Source of the DNA: Spirogloea muscicola
Lineage: Eukaryota; Streptophyta; Zygnematophyceae; Spirogloeales; Spirogloeaceae
Length of the DNA: 16,059 nt
Reading direction: 5' to 3'
Assembly (NCBI GenBank): GCA_009602725.1
Contig: WELB01000410.1
Coordinates: forward strand, 28,102 to 44,160
Shown here: positions 1-10,325 of the stretch, one piece after another
Numbering within the stretch: position 1 is the stretch's first letter
Layout: the number at the start of each line of letters is the position of its first letter
Notes under the pieces: generated by a model
Seen by the model: the letters and a program-made list of their open reading frames with translations, nothing else
Told to the model about the DNA's origin: nothing
The model's database searches: none
Program-made: the position numbers and the translations under genes

Positions 1-905
1 CGTCGGCGCTGCTGGCGGTGGCGGCGCTGCTCGCCCTCGCCGGCTGCGCGGCCGCCGTCAGGTGAGCCGGCGGCTGGGATTCGCCCGCAGCCCCCGTCAC
101 TCGGCGGCGCCATGGTCGAATGGCTAACCACGCCCGCCACCGCCGCCTCCGCGGGGGCTGCAGCGGCCCCAGCCTGTGCTGCGGCGGCGGCGACCTCGAG
201 GCGGCGCTGGCCGTCAACCCCCGCGCGCCTGTCACGCAGTCGTCCTCGGCCTCTGCGTCGGTGCCAGCTGGCAGCATCGTGCCCGGCCTGCCGGCGGGCC
301 AGGTCGTCCTCCGCGCCGTCGTCACCGTCACGCCGGAGCCCCCCAAGCCTCGCAAAGCGCCCACCAATCAGGTGAACACTATAATACCATTATTAACATG
401 GAAATATATGTTAGCCCATACGCTCTTGGCCGTGCCAATGCTCAGGCTACCGCGAGCTGAAGGATAAGAGGAGCAGCGGAGGGGAATCAGATAGGGATTA
501 ACGAATGGGCAGGCACCGTATGGCATTCCTGGCAAGAAGGCCAGCCGGATTTGTAGAGAAGTGTTAAACATAAGTTACACTAGAAGAAGGCTGACAAGCC
601 GACGACCGAGGAAGAGGAAGCTGCGGCATGGTGCCAGTGCCAGCCGCTCGCTGCTCTACGCCTCCGTGTGGCACCTCGTCATTTCATCGGCCATGCAGGC
701 TGCACGGCAAAGGTGCAGTAGCCTGGCAGATGGACCACAGACTCGGAATTAGAGACAGACCATTATGGTGACAACCAAGTGGGCCCTTCCTCCTGCGGCT
801 CACCCATGACCTGCTGTGCTACCGTCTCTTGCGACTGCTTGTGCAGGTTGCGATCAAGTATTCAGCCTCGTTCTCACCTCAGCTCTCAGCACCGCAGCAG
901 CAGCC

Positions 906-940
<35 letters not shown>

Positions 941-1296
941 CGAAGGCGATGGCGACGGTGCTGCTGGGTCCGAATGCCGCCGGCAAGAAGCAGGCCTACA
1001 CGCCCTACTGCCCTACGGGGGCGTACGTCAATTCGCTGCTCATTCCCATTGGCGCATGCAAGGCCGGTAAGCTCTCGCCCGGCGCCAAGATCGTGACACT
1101 CGGTGGCCAGCGTTACGTGCGGCTGCGCAGCGGAACCACCGGCGTGGGGTGCTCGCGCGAGTACTTCTTCTCAATCAGCGACTTCGCTGGCAACGCAGGC
1201 AAGGGCCCTGTTGAGGTGCGTGTCTGTGTAGCTGGCAAGTCCCACGTCCGCTCCTGCGGCTCCACTACACTCACTACCAGCATCCCCACCTGCTGA
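1..1296 (+). CDS. Cys-rich secreted/membrane-targeted hypothetical protein, 5'-truncated by window edge
   Basis: Three exons are supported: 1-61 (reading frame starts at base 3), 164-371 and 847-1296, ending in TGA. Introns begin GTGAGC (62) and GTGAAC (372). The intron phases agree (2, then 0), which supports the model; the second acceptor could instead be after base 172. The first exon encodes a hydrophobic Ala/Leu run ending in a Gly-Cys-Ala stretch, typical of a signal peptide or signal anchor. Exon 2 is Ser/Ala/Pro-rich and carries VVLRAVVTVTPEPPKPRK. Exon 3 opens with polyglutamine, then a compact region of about 113 residues with spaced Cys (PYC, GAC, VGC, RVC, RSC, and a final PTC). 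These could form disulfides if the protein is secreted. I do not recognise the family. The true N-terminus lies left of the window. The Met in exon 3 at about 949 could be read as a start in isolation, but the conserved phases argue for the spliced model. Confidence 0.6.
895..936 (+). repeat. CAG trinucleotide tract encoding polyglutamine
   Basis: Fourteen codons read Gln3-Pro-Gln10, made almost entirely of CAG, inside the last exon of the Cys-rich protein gene. It lies between a Ser/Pro-rich linker and the Cys-rich region, so it probably acts as a flexible spacer. Pure CAG usage makes it prone to length variation. Confidence 0.85.
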
Positions 1297-1456
1297 GACC
1301 TCCTTACACTGTCCTCCCCCCCCACATCCGCCACTTCCTCAAGCATGTCAATTGCTGGCCCCTACACACAGCTGGCCGGTTCGCCGCTGGGCTCACTGTG
1401 CTCCAAGCTACTTCAGTTGCCAGTGGACATGAACGAGGCCCTATCGCCTATTTGCA

Positions 1457-1461
1457 TTACA
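1457..1461 (-). terminator. Putative TGTAA polyadenylation signal of the minus-strand gene
   Basis: The minus strand reads TGTAA about 80 nt downstream of the stop codon at 1542-1544. TGTAA is the usual poly(A) signal of green algae. The interval 1297-1541 between the two convergent genes otherwise holds no recognisable gene and is probably overlapping 3' UTRs. Confidence 0.45.
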
Positions 1462-1541
1462 GCAGCTGTCAAATTTCTAGCCAACATCTACCAGCTTCTA
1501 GCTTCCAGTGTATTGAGCTGCCACTGAACCAACCAGCCTTG

Positions 1542-3321
1542 CTAGGGCGGGAGCTGCGGCCATCGCCGCACAAGCACAAACTCAGACAGGTACTTGCGTG
1601 GCAAAGCGTCTGGCTGACGTCCCTCCTGCCACGATTGACCGACGAGCACGCCTGGACCGGCGGCGCGCACGTGATCGTACATGGCATCGCTGAATGGGTG
1701 CAGGTGCCGCCCTGCATGGGCGCATGATGACCCTGACGTGCAGTCAGCACTGTCGGCCACAGTGGCAGCGGGCACACCAATGCCAACAGAGGCTCGCTGG
1801 AGGGAGCTGCGTGCACATGATTCTGAAGCAGGCAACCTAAGGCTTGCAGTCACAATTGTCTTGCCTGTGCAAGTAAGATTTAATCAGATATGGAAATGAA
1901 GAAAATAGGACAAATCTGTCAGGCCTACTTGGCATTGGAAAGCTGGGCGGCAAGCCCCCACCACCAGGCTGCGCCAGCGCCAACTGGCCGCCGCCGTACT
2001 CAAGTGACAGCTCGCAAACCTCCTCGGTAGCTGCAATATCCATAACGTCCTCCCTTGCCTGGAAGTATAGAGGTGCAACAAGATCCGCTATTGGCGACAG
2101 AACTGGCCCGCCAGAGATGACGCGGCCATAGAGTTGCCGGTCACTGCCCACGAAAAAGGCCTGCACATGCCACATTGTCCATTGCCACAAGGACCAAGCA
2201 TCAGCACTGGCGCTCAGCTGTCATAATACTTTTAGTTGACGAAACTGAGAATGCCTGACAGTAGGTGGCCCCATAGTGAGTCAGCAGGAGGTGCCGAGGG
2301 GCAGTGGCTGCTACACTCATTCAGCAGCAGGCGCCGCATGCTGACGCTCACCTTCTGGAACCTGCCGAGCCACCTGAGCGGCATGGGGACTGCAGGCCAG
2401 CAAGACAGGGGAGCAAGGAGCTCACAAGGCTCAGTATTTCAGCATGAGCCAGTAGCGGCAGCAGGGCTCTGGCAGCCCTGCCGGCCAACTGTGTGAACAG
2501 CAGTCGAAGGTTCAACAGGAGCCTTGGTGGCGACTGACGAGCTCGTAGCACAGCGGCGGGTGGCCAAGGAGGCGCTCACGGCCAAAGACGAGGCCATCCC
2601 AGACCTCAGGGACCAGAGGTGTGTCGACCAGCGGGTCCGGGAGCATGCCGGCGGCGGTTTCGGCGGCCCCGGGCTGGCGCTGCCCTGCTAGCTCCCACAT
2701 CCGGCACAGATGCCTGCAAGGACGGAGCCCGCAGCGGCGTTGGTCAACCCTGCGAGAGCGTCTTACGTCCTGCTGGTGACTTAGTCCATGTCAGATTGGG
2801 AGACGTGTGAACGTTGCGGACTACGTCCTATAAATGAATGTGAATTGCAGGCACAGTCAAGGTGAAGAAAGGCCTAAAATGGGGCCCGAAGGGTGGTTCA
2901 TACACCTTAGACCTTGGCATGAGCTAAACTAATGTGGGCCTCTCCAGTTCTCGGTCGACGTCTAGACCTGGGCTCGAGCAGGTCCAGCAGTCGCGGCCGC
3001 CGCTCCTCGGGGATGGCGGCGAGCTTCTTCCTGCACCGCGGCGGACGACGGTGATCAGCTGTGTCTGGCTGCGCTGCAGCATTGGTGGCCCCCAGAGGAA
3101 GGAGGCAGTGGTGGCGTGTCAAGGGTCTAGAATTAAGGTTCAGGGTTTAGGAGTTTAGGGGTTTGGGGTTCGACTCTCACCAGAGGTATGCAGAGGCGTC
3201 GTACTCGCCGGGGTCGAAGGGCTGCAGGTGCGCCTCGCTGGTGAGCAGCGCCACCACGTCGGCCTCGTCCAGGTTGACCTTGCGGCCGTCGACGAGCCGG
3301 TAGGGGTCCTCGCCAACGTTT

Positions 3322-3364
<43 letters not shown>

Positions 3365-3393
3365 TGCCGCGCCGAGCGCCGCAGTTCCCGTGC
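1542..3393 (-). CDS. Conserved protein of unknown function, plant/algal type, six exons (5' end uncertain)
   Basis: Exons in transcript order are 3393-3181, 3030-2968, 2713-2535, 2389-2352, 2160-1929 and 1711-1542 (stop TAG). Every junction keeps frame, giving 297 complete residues. The N-terminal exon has a polyglycine run followed by EDPYRLVDGRKVNLDEADVV and a segment ending DASAYLW. Next come KKLAAIPEERRPRLLDLLEP, a piece with MWELAGQRQ and PEVWDGLVFGRE, then GSDRQLYGRVISGGPVLSP, and a C-terminal HPFSDAMYDHV...GPGVLVGQSWQEGR...LPRKYLSEFVLVRRW. The composition and motif spacing look like a conserved soluble plant/algal protein, possibly plastid-targeted, but I cannot name the family. The 2535 donor (GTCGCC) is weak and exon 4 (38 nt) is the least certain. 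A start at 3557, with ATG-ATG and a phase-2 donor (GTCCTG), would join in frame to 3393 but is only a guess. Confidence 0.68.
3137..3170 (+). repeat. Degenerate telomere-like (TTTAGGG) array in an intron
   Basis: The plus strand carries several imperfect TTTAGGG-type units (GGTTCAGGGTTTAGGAGTTT and onward). It lies in the first confident intron (3031-3180) of the minus-strand unknown gene, starting about 10 nt from its 5' splice site. The intron RNA is therefore C-rich here. Confidence 0.75.
3322..3363 (-). repeat. (CGG)14 tract encoding polyglycine
   Basis: Fourteen uninterrupted CCG units on the plus strand are read as GGC-type glycine codons in the minus-strand gene, just before the conserved EDPYRL segment. 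It is a slippage-prone tract, and its position near the N-terminus suggests a linker between a targeting peptide and the folded part. Confidence 0.85.
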
Positions 3394-3433
3394 CTGCCTC
3401 ACGAGCTCTAAATATCACTAATTGAAACCCTTT

Positions 3434-3761
3434 TCCCTTCGTTATGTTACGTTAGACCCTCGTTATGAGAGTGTGTAGCTTGAGTTCGTATAGCTGCAAC
3501 CACTAAGCTCAGAGTCCTCACTCAGGACCTCGCCGGCCAGAGCCAGACAGTCATCATGCTTCCCTACCAAGCTGCGCCCTGAATGTCAGGCTCACTGGTC
3601 GATAGGTTTAGGACATTAAGGCCTCACTAATAGGTCCATGATAGATTGTTAGGCCCTAAGTGTGATCCTGACACCTGAGACTGAAGCTTAACTCTTACAC
3701 TTAAGCTCTTCACTGGAACCTGCAATTGGGCTTCCGTTTGCCCCTTCTGTGGTTGCTGCAG
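3434..3761. other. Spacer with no confident gene
   Basis: This AT-richer stretch lies between the 5' side of the minus-strand unknown gene and the exon-like piece at 3762. It may hold the promoter and a short first exon of the minus-strand gene (ATG at 3557-3555). I see no recognisable protein family, RNA gene or repeat family in it. Confidence 0.4.
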
Positions 3762-3933
3762 GTACGCGCTGCTGCTGCTGGCCGCCGCAGTCCTCGCCGT
3801 CTCGTCTGCCGGCCCCGTCATGAAGGTCAAGCCCAATGGTCCAAACCTCTCCGCTTCAGCTTCAGCTTCAGCTTCCGCTGTCCATGCCCTCTTGGCTGTC
3901 GATGGCCTTGCGAGCAGGACGTCCACGCCGTGA
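3762..3933 (+). other. Orphan exon-like stretch encoding a hydrophobic segment and Ser-Ala repeat
   Basis: After a good acceptor (pyrimidine-rich, ending CTGCAG at 3761) the frame encodes YALLLLAAAVLAVSSAGPVM, then a short region with four Ser-Ala repeats, ending TGA at 3931-3933. It looks like a signal peptide or anchor exon and resembles in style the first exon of the gene at 1-1296. No upstream exon was found, because the preceding DNA is occupied by a minus-strand gene. It may be a terminal exon of a missed small gene, a remnant of a duplication, or 5' leader of the GBP gene. Confidence 0.3.
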
Positions 3934-3951
3934 CCTTAGGCCCCACTGATC

Positions 3952-3984
3952 ATGGCCGCNAGCGGCGGCGGCTGCCTCGCGTGA
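3952..3984 (+). promoter_or_regulatory. Short upstream ORF ahead of the GBP start codon
   Basis: ATG at 3952 opens ten codons closed by TGA at 3982-3984, ending 13 nt before the proposed GBP start. If the GBP transcript includes it, ribosomes would meet this uORF first, which could lower or condition translation. Its third codon contains the window's only ambiguous base (N at 3960); this is a third-position base of GCN, so the amino acid is alanine whichever base is present. Confidence 0.35.
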
Positions 3985-3997
3985 CGCAGGCCGCGGC

Positions 3998-6900
3998 ATG
4001 ACGAGAAGGCCCGGGCCTGCCGCGCTCCGCAGCCGGCCGGCCGTGCGGCGCTGCTGCACGGCGCTGCTAGCCCTCCTGGCGCTGTCCTCTGCCAGCTGCC
4101 CCGGCGCGGGCGCGAGGCCGCTGGACTCAGGAGGCGACGATGGCGGCGGCGAAGGCGGCGGCGACGGCGGTGGCGGCGGCGGCAATGGCGCGGCGAGCGC
4201 CCGGCTGCGACGCTCGCAGTACCACAGAGCGTGAGCCCGAGCGATCAGCCAGAAACTCGGCAGCTCAAGAGCAGCATTGCGGCGGCTAGATTCGAACTTG
4301 TATCTTGAGAGTGGACTCGCGGCGAGCTCACTTAAGGCCTCTCGCCGCAGCTTCCCGATGGTGGAGCCCGATGCGAGTCACACCAAGCTCACTGTCGTGC
4401 CCGAGGGCCTCGCCGCCATCGCCCGCCTTCCTGGCCCGCTCGCCATCGTTGCGGTTAGTCAGCATGCATTCTAATTGGTCTGTATACACCCACTTTCGGT
4501 CAGCCTGCATGCTAATTGGTCTGTATATGCCCCAAATTAGCACCTCCGAGGTTGCGTGATGCAGCCCACTTTGCTCTGGCACTGACTCATAGCATTATCA
4601 TTGCTGCCATGGTGGTCGCTCTTTGGGCGCAGGTTATTGGCCCCTACCGCTCCGGCAAGTCGTTCCTCCTCAACCAGCTGCTCGCGCTGTCCTGCGACGA
4701 AGGTGCACGCTCAGTAGAGCAGCTGCATTCTCCTTGATTGTAGCAACTATGTTCTTCAATGGCAGTTGGCCCCCTGCACTATCGTTATCCAACTTACCCT
4801 GCCTTGAGTTTTAGCGCCCTTCGCTACTCCGAACCGCAGCTAGTAGAGGGGTTAGTGGGCAGTGCCTCCCCTCACAGCTGGCTAACTGTGTGGCCCTTGG
4901 GTTGCAGGATTTGGTGTGGGCCACATGCGAGACACCAAGACCAAAGGTTTGATCTCTCACGCTCGTGCATGCTGCTCGGAGGTAAAAGCTTCTGGAGATG
5001 AGATAACGTCACTCCTTAAAGCTTGATCTCTCATCTCGAGTTGGCTGCTACTTGTTGACAACGTTGGAGCTGTTCATCAACAGAGGTGCTGGGCTTAGCT
5101 CAGGTGTGACCCGCTTATGCAGGCATCTGGGCGTGGGGCGAGCCAACCACGGTGACCGTGGATGGCGTGGAGACCTCCCTCATCTTCCTCGACACAGAGG
5201 GCTTTGAGAGCATCGGCAAGTCCAACGTTTACGACGACAGGTCTGTCAGCTTGCAGGAACGTGGCAGCTGCCATTGGCAGATTACGAGAGCAGATGCAAG
5301 CAACTTCGATATCCATCTGCTTTTGCAGCAGCTTTATCTGATTAAGCACTCGAATGCATGAGGACAAGAGAGGGCAGGTACCCAGCATCCAATGTGACCA
5401 CTTAAATTGTCGTCAACTGCAGGATTTTTGCTCTTGCTGCCATCTTGAGCTCCGTCCTAGTCTACAACTTACCGGAGACGGTGCGTGCTACTGGCCCCAA
5501 TTTTATTCCAGCAAAAGCAGTCTAAACATCAGATACTTGCACTTAAGATGTGCCAACAAGTGCTTGATGCCAAGGAGAGGACATTGACAACCTGCAGCTG
5601 AGACAGTCCTCTCTTCACCATGCTTGTCCACATAAGTTTGCAGGTGCGAGAGGCGGACATTGCAAAGCTCTCATTTGCTGTGGAGTTGGCGGAGGAGTTC
5701 TATGGGAGGTTTGTCTGCTTTCACGATTGACTGTAGCTCTCATTTGAGCTTTCTCTCGATCTGAATTGCCAGCCGCATCTTTAGCAACATGTGTTGGACA
5801 TGCCATCTGATCATATGATTTTGAGGACAAAGGCAGATGAATGCATCTGGCTTCTGAATAACGACAAGTTGTGCAACTCTGACTCAGTTTGCCTGTCAAT
5901 CTATTTCACTTCCCTGACTTGAAGGTGCAAAGTAGCCCTTATGTAGACCTCAGATCTGACCACTGCCTTTTCTTGTTCTGTGACCATTTGATTCCACACC
6001 GTAATACACACAACATTCGTACAGGGTGAAGGTACAGTCAGCTGCAACAAAACAGCCCATGCGTGCATATGGATGGAGCAGCTTCTGCACTGCTAGATGT
6101 CTGCTTGCCTGATTTGTAAGCTAGACATTCTGCAATCAACATGCAGTTTGGCAAGCCAATCTGACATGTAGCCTAAATGTCAATTCCACCTGTCATCTAG
6201 CAGGGTCGAGATAGTATCTTCCAACCAGCGAAGCTCCTCTGGCTCATCCAGAGAGACTTCCTTGGTAAGAGATGCCTACATCTCGTCATTGTGGCACTTG
6301 ATGTATGCTACTCATGAACTAAAATTGCTCCCTTGCGCTCTTCCAACACCATTGGTTAGAAACCCATGCCTAGTTGCATAGCACTTATCAGACTGAGGGG
6401 AGGGAGGAGCAGATGAACCTTGTGGTAGCCTTCTGCACTGTCAGGTGCTTGAGAATGTCCAGGTTCCTTGTTGTAACACGTGCCGTCTGTCTCATGCCTG
6501 GTGCTGTATCCAACATCTGCTGTGATCTCAGAAGGGAAGACAGTCCAGCAGATGGTGGATGAGGCTCTTGCAACTGTGCCAAATGATTCTGGTGAGCCTT
6601 AGGCACCAGATGTTCAATAGCATACGACTGATGCATCTGTATGCATGAGATTCATATATCATCAGCTTTTCATCTGCTGTCTCTGCATAGTGTGGACACA
6701 TCTGTGACTGTCAAATACATGTGAGGGGTGGAGGTTGAGGGTTGGTCCAACTTTTTACAATCAGTCATGCTCTGACATGACATGTTTCTACTGACTCTCA
6801 TGTGGTGACAGGGGACCGGGACATAGAGCAAGTGAGTCTCGCTTGCTGATGCCTTTTTGACCTCAGATAGCATGTGCATAATCACCTCAAGCGTTCCATT

Positions 6901-9539
6901 CGCTTCTCTTACCATTACTTGGTACATATATCAGTTTTCCAGAGGATAAGAGTGACAACGGAGTCTCAAAAGCATGCGTGCATGCATGATGCAACGTGTT
7001 GATACTTAGCATTCAATTTCATGACAACCAATATCAGGGGGCTCTTGAGTGCTGAGGATCGCGGTTCTGCATCACAGGTCAACCAGATCCGGAAGTCGCT
7101 GGCAGTGATGGGTGGCAACTCCACAGCCTTTGGGTTGCGCCAGGTACTGTCCACATTGCACACTAGACCAGGAACCACAGTCATAGATCTCTTACAAAGG
7201 CAGGCCGAGACACTCCGTGAGTTGCCTGCTTGTACCAAGAACGGGGGCGTGCCTGTCCGCATGCAGCCCCACTTAGCTCGCACGAAGCTGTGTGAGCTGG
7301 ACGACGGTGAGCTGGACAAAGAGTACATCCGGCAGAGAGGCGAGCTGCGTGAGAAGGTCACCTCCTTGGCTAGCCCCAAACTGGTGCAAGGAAAGACCTT
7401 GTCAGGCAAAGCCTTTGTTGCTCTCCTCGAGCAGGTGAAGCTTTGGTTCCTGATGGGCTCACGTCATTTCCTTCAAACTTCAATTGCAAAAGAGGCTGCA
7501 TGCTAGGCCTGCAGCAACCATCAGCAGAGCACATAAAACGAGTGGCTAAGTGGCAAACTTTTAAGCCTCAGCAATGCTTACATAAGCTGAGATCATGTGG
7601 TTGTTTTTGTTATTGTATCCCTTACTTCAGTCCAGAGAACATAGTTATGCCTTGCTGAAGTTTGTAAGTCATGGTGTGGTTACATCTTTCATGCAGACTG
7701 TGGAGGCCCTGAATAAGGGCAAAATCCCGTCTGCTGGATCGGTGATAGACGAGTTCAATAGGGCAGTTATGGCCAGGTGCATGGCCGCCTACCGTGAAAG
7801 CATGGGCCGCCTCAAGCTGCCCACGGCTGAGTCCATGCTGGACGAGGCCCACGAGGCTGCCGCAAATAAGGCGAGGGAACTGTTTGTGCTTGAGCGATTC
7901 GGGAAGAAAGAAATGCGGCAAGCCTTGGTGCCGCTCAATGCCGAAATCATGAGCGTGAGTTTGTTGCAGACACCAACTCAGACACCAACTTACGCTGCTC
8001 CTGCTCATGACGCTCTTGCATGAGGCCTAAGCCTTCAACCTTAAAGGCTTGTCAGGAACATGCCTATCTTTTGTTGATTGAGCAGGTCACGTTACAGCCA
8101 CAACAACCATGGATGTGCAGTGTGTGCTATTTGTGATTACAATCTTGTTATGTAATTAAGTAGAGTTACAGCTAACTCTACTTGATGTGCGGCGGCAAAT
8201 TAGCTAGTTGCGCTGACGGCTTCAAGCTGCCCAATGGCACAGGCTTATGACCAGCTCAGGGAGGCCAACGTCTTCGAGTCTTCAAAAGCCTGCCAAAAAA
8301 CCTATGCCGATTGCGACGATGCAGTGAGCTCGCTGCAGAACATGCGCCTCCCATCGATGGCCAAGTTTGAGTCCGTGTTCTCCAAATGCAACAAGACCTC
8401 GGAGAGGGTGTGCACAGGCCCATTGAAAGATTACTACCATGACAGATTGCAGAAGGTAGTGACAGGGGTGCTGCATCTTGCTGCACAAACTTACTTTGAT
8501 TGTCTTATTGCCTGGACTGGAAGAGAGGATTGTGTTACTTGATGACTTGTCAGCCTTGTACTATCGACATTTGTTATCTGTGTTGTGCAACCTACTGTTG
8601 CAACTGAGATCATGCAGGGTATTGTGGATCTACTTCCTGTATGTACATTTGATCGGCTATTTGCTGCAGAGTGCAGAGGAATGGCATGCACTTCCTAATC
8701 CATGACATGTTGGTTGTAGATGTGGATAAGAGAGCGAGCACAATTCGTGAAGGACTACAACCAACGGCTTTTCAATTGGCTCGTGGTTTTCTCCCTTGTC
8801 ATGGTTGTGATGGCCAGGTGAGATCCCATAGTGCTTGACTTATTGCCACTGCAAATCCCAATGTCAGACATCGAGAAGCTTGCGAGCATCTCCCTACTCA
8901 AGTGATGATTGGTCAAAATGGTTAATCAAACATGCATGCAAGTGCATGATTCATGTAATGCTAATGCTTATGCTTTGGAGCTATTTATGGAGTGAGCCCA
9001 CGTGACTTTATGCCAAAGCAGATTCTTCCTTAAGTGGGCCATCCTGGAGATTTGTGCGTGGGCCCTGTTCGTCTTCTTGGAGACATACATGCGAATGTTC
9101 TCGTCACCAGAGGGACTCAAGAACAATGACACCTGGCGCACAGTCATTGCGGTCTGGGAGGCTGTGGTGTTCAATCCCATCCTCGACCTTGACAGGTGCT
9201 AGTCTCTTTCCTCAGCCACCACTTGCTGGTTGTCTCGGGCTGGCAATCCGGCTGCATCTGTAGTTCCCATTACAGGAGCCCAATTTCTTTTATCGGCCTT
9301 GACTTGTTCGGTATGTCCAGGCTTCTACTTTTGGAACATTTAAGTGGGACTTATTGATTTTCCAAGCTGTGCATTCATCCAGATGGGCAGTCCCCTTGGC
9401 TTGGCTTCTGCTGCTCTCCCTTGTGCTGTGTCGGTACCAGCGGTGGCAGAAGCAGCGGCAGAAGAAGGGCAAGAAGGCGTCCATCCTACCAATCTCGGAG
9501 CCACTGAAGAGTACATCGTCCAGGTATGGACGCCGCTAG
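3998..9539 (+). CDS. Guanylate-binding protein (GBP) family large GTPase, membrane-anchored, 18 exons
   Basis: Exons: 3998-4230, 4351-4453, 4633-4702, 4908-4946, 5123-5240, 5423-5480, 5644-5708, 6025-6031, 6204-6264, 6532-6591, 6812-6831, 7078-7143, 7267-7434, 7697-7954, 8243-8455, 8720-8817, 9022-9195, 9383-9539. They sum to 1968 nt, 655 residues, with all phases consistent. Residues 1-40 look like a signal peptide with an Arg-rich start; a Gly/Asp-rich linker follows. The GTPase domain shows the P-loop GPYRSGKS (115-122), switch Thr in TKG (147-149), DTEG (172-175) and the GBP-type RD motif in QRDF (247-250). A long helical region follows (about 279-513). Hydrophobic segments near 532-570 and 605-620, then a Lys/Arg-rich tail, indicate membrane anchoring. 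It closely resembles the land-plant GBP type represented by Arabidopsis At2g38840. GBPs bind and hydrolyse GTP and assemble on membranes; with a signal peptide this one may lie in the secretory pathway. The role in algae is unknown. Confidence 0.93.
4458..4533 (+). repeat. Two-copy tandem repeat in GBP intron 2
   Basis: A unit containing CTAATTGGTCTGTATA occurs twice with a period of 41 nt, each copy beginning GTCAGC. The copies differ by a few bases. It begins just after the 5' splice site (intron starts at 4454). It is probably a local duplication without a function visible here. Confidence 0.75.
6025..6031 (+). other. 7-nt micro-exon of the GBP gene
   Basis: The exon GGTGAAG is bounded by ACAG upstream and GTACAG downstream. 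It completes an Arg codon left split at 5708 and adds Val-Lys, so the protein reads ...EEFYGRVKGRD.... The plant GBP family has a continuous R-V-K-G at this point, and skipping the exon would shift the frame. It sits between introns of 316 nt and 172 nt. Confidence 0.8.
6812..6831 (+). other. 20-nt micro-exon of the GBP gene
   Basis: This very short exon finishes a split Gly codon and encodes DRDIEQ. It is flanked by GACAG and GTGAGT. It joins VPNDSG to VNQIRKSLAVMGG in frame, as expected for the family. Confidence 0.8.
8158..8183 (+). repeat. Perfect inverted repeat in GBP intron 14
   Basis: Two 11-nt arms (AAGTAGAGTTA and its reverse complement) are separated by the 4-nt loop CAGC. It lies about 60 nt upstream of the 3' splice site at 8242, near the expected branch-point area. 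As RNA it would form a stable short hairpin. Confidence 0.7.
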
Positions 9540-10325
9540 GCAGCCCAGATTGGTGCGTGGACATTAGTTTGAGCATAGCAGCTCTCAAGAGCGGGAAGCG
9601 GAAGCAAAGGACTGGACAACTCATTGGTTGAGCATGACCTTTGCCCCTTTGGAGACATGATGCTAAGGCCGTCCAGGCTTTCCAGCATTCACTATCGTCC
9701 TCCATGCCGAGGCTTTGCAATCCTCAGCACAGTGCTTGCTTGCCATTCGGCATCTGCGAGTTCGCCTTTGTACTCGACTTAGCTGTAAGTGATTGGCGCT
9801 CGCCCTATTCTTTTGGAGCTTTTGAGCTCCTTATCCCCTTGCCTCACGACAATGGGCTCAAGAATCAATGCCATTAAGTCAAGGTGGCCTCCTTTAATAG
9901 GGTGCTGCTCTTGATTGGCGGTGGTTAAGCTTGTCGTGGGGCGTCAAGCTCTAAAATCAAGCATCTACCTTTGTGCTGCCAATGCTGTGGTCTCAGAGCC
10001 GGTGGAGCGCAGTCTGAGCAGCCATTTACAGCATCTGCCGAGCTTCAGTGGTTGCCTTACTTTGTTGATTGTCTTTATGGGCTGGCTCATCCCACTTCTA
10101 GACAAGAAGACAAAGAGATAACACGATAACGCAATAACTAGGCCAAGGACGGAGTCTCAATGACGATGAAATGTGCTTTTGCTGTCTCAATCATATTACT
10201 CGTGTTGATCATGTTCGAATTAACAAGGAATTCTTGGCAGTTCGCACTGCCATCACCCTCCTCTAGAATGGTCGTCATCAGCTCATTCGCTTTTATGGTG
10301 TGGCCAGTCAGCCATCGCCACCTAC
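9540..10325. other. Intergenic spacer between GBP and LarC genes
   Basis: About 790 nt with no recognisable protein, RNA gene or repeat. It should hold the 3' UTR of the GBP gene at the left and the promoter and 5' UTR of the LarC homologue at the right. Short open frames here have no family-like sequence and no consistent splicing. Confidence 0.5.
9784..9788 (+). terminator. Putative TGTAA polyadenylation signal of the GBP gene
   Basis: TGTAA lies about 245 nt downstream of the GBP stop codon (9537-9539), a usual distance for green-algal 3' UTRs. No earlier TGTAA was seen after the stop. Confidence 0.5.

Noticed and set aside
1345-1900. Plus-strand ORFs between 1345 and 1899 as a downstream exon set
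   Set aside because: They overlap the well-supported last exon of the minus-strand gene and lack family-like sequence.
3868-4185. Proline-rich minus-strand ORF opposite the GBP first exon
   Set aside because: The Pro runs are the complement of the Gly-rich linker encoded on the plus strand; no splice context or family match.
9290-9720. Candidate extra GBP exon at about 9276-9310 and minus-strand ORFs here
   Set aside because: The direct junction 9195 to 9383 gives LDLDR-WAVPL, as in plant homologues, with matching phase; an inserted exon breaks the family pattern.
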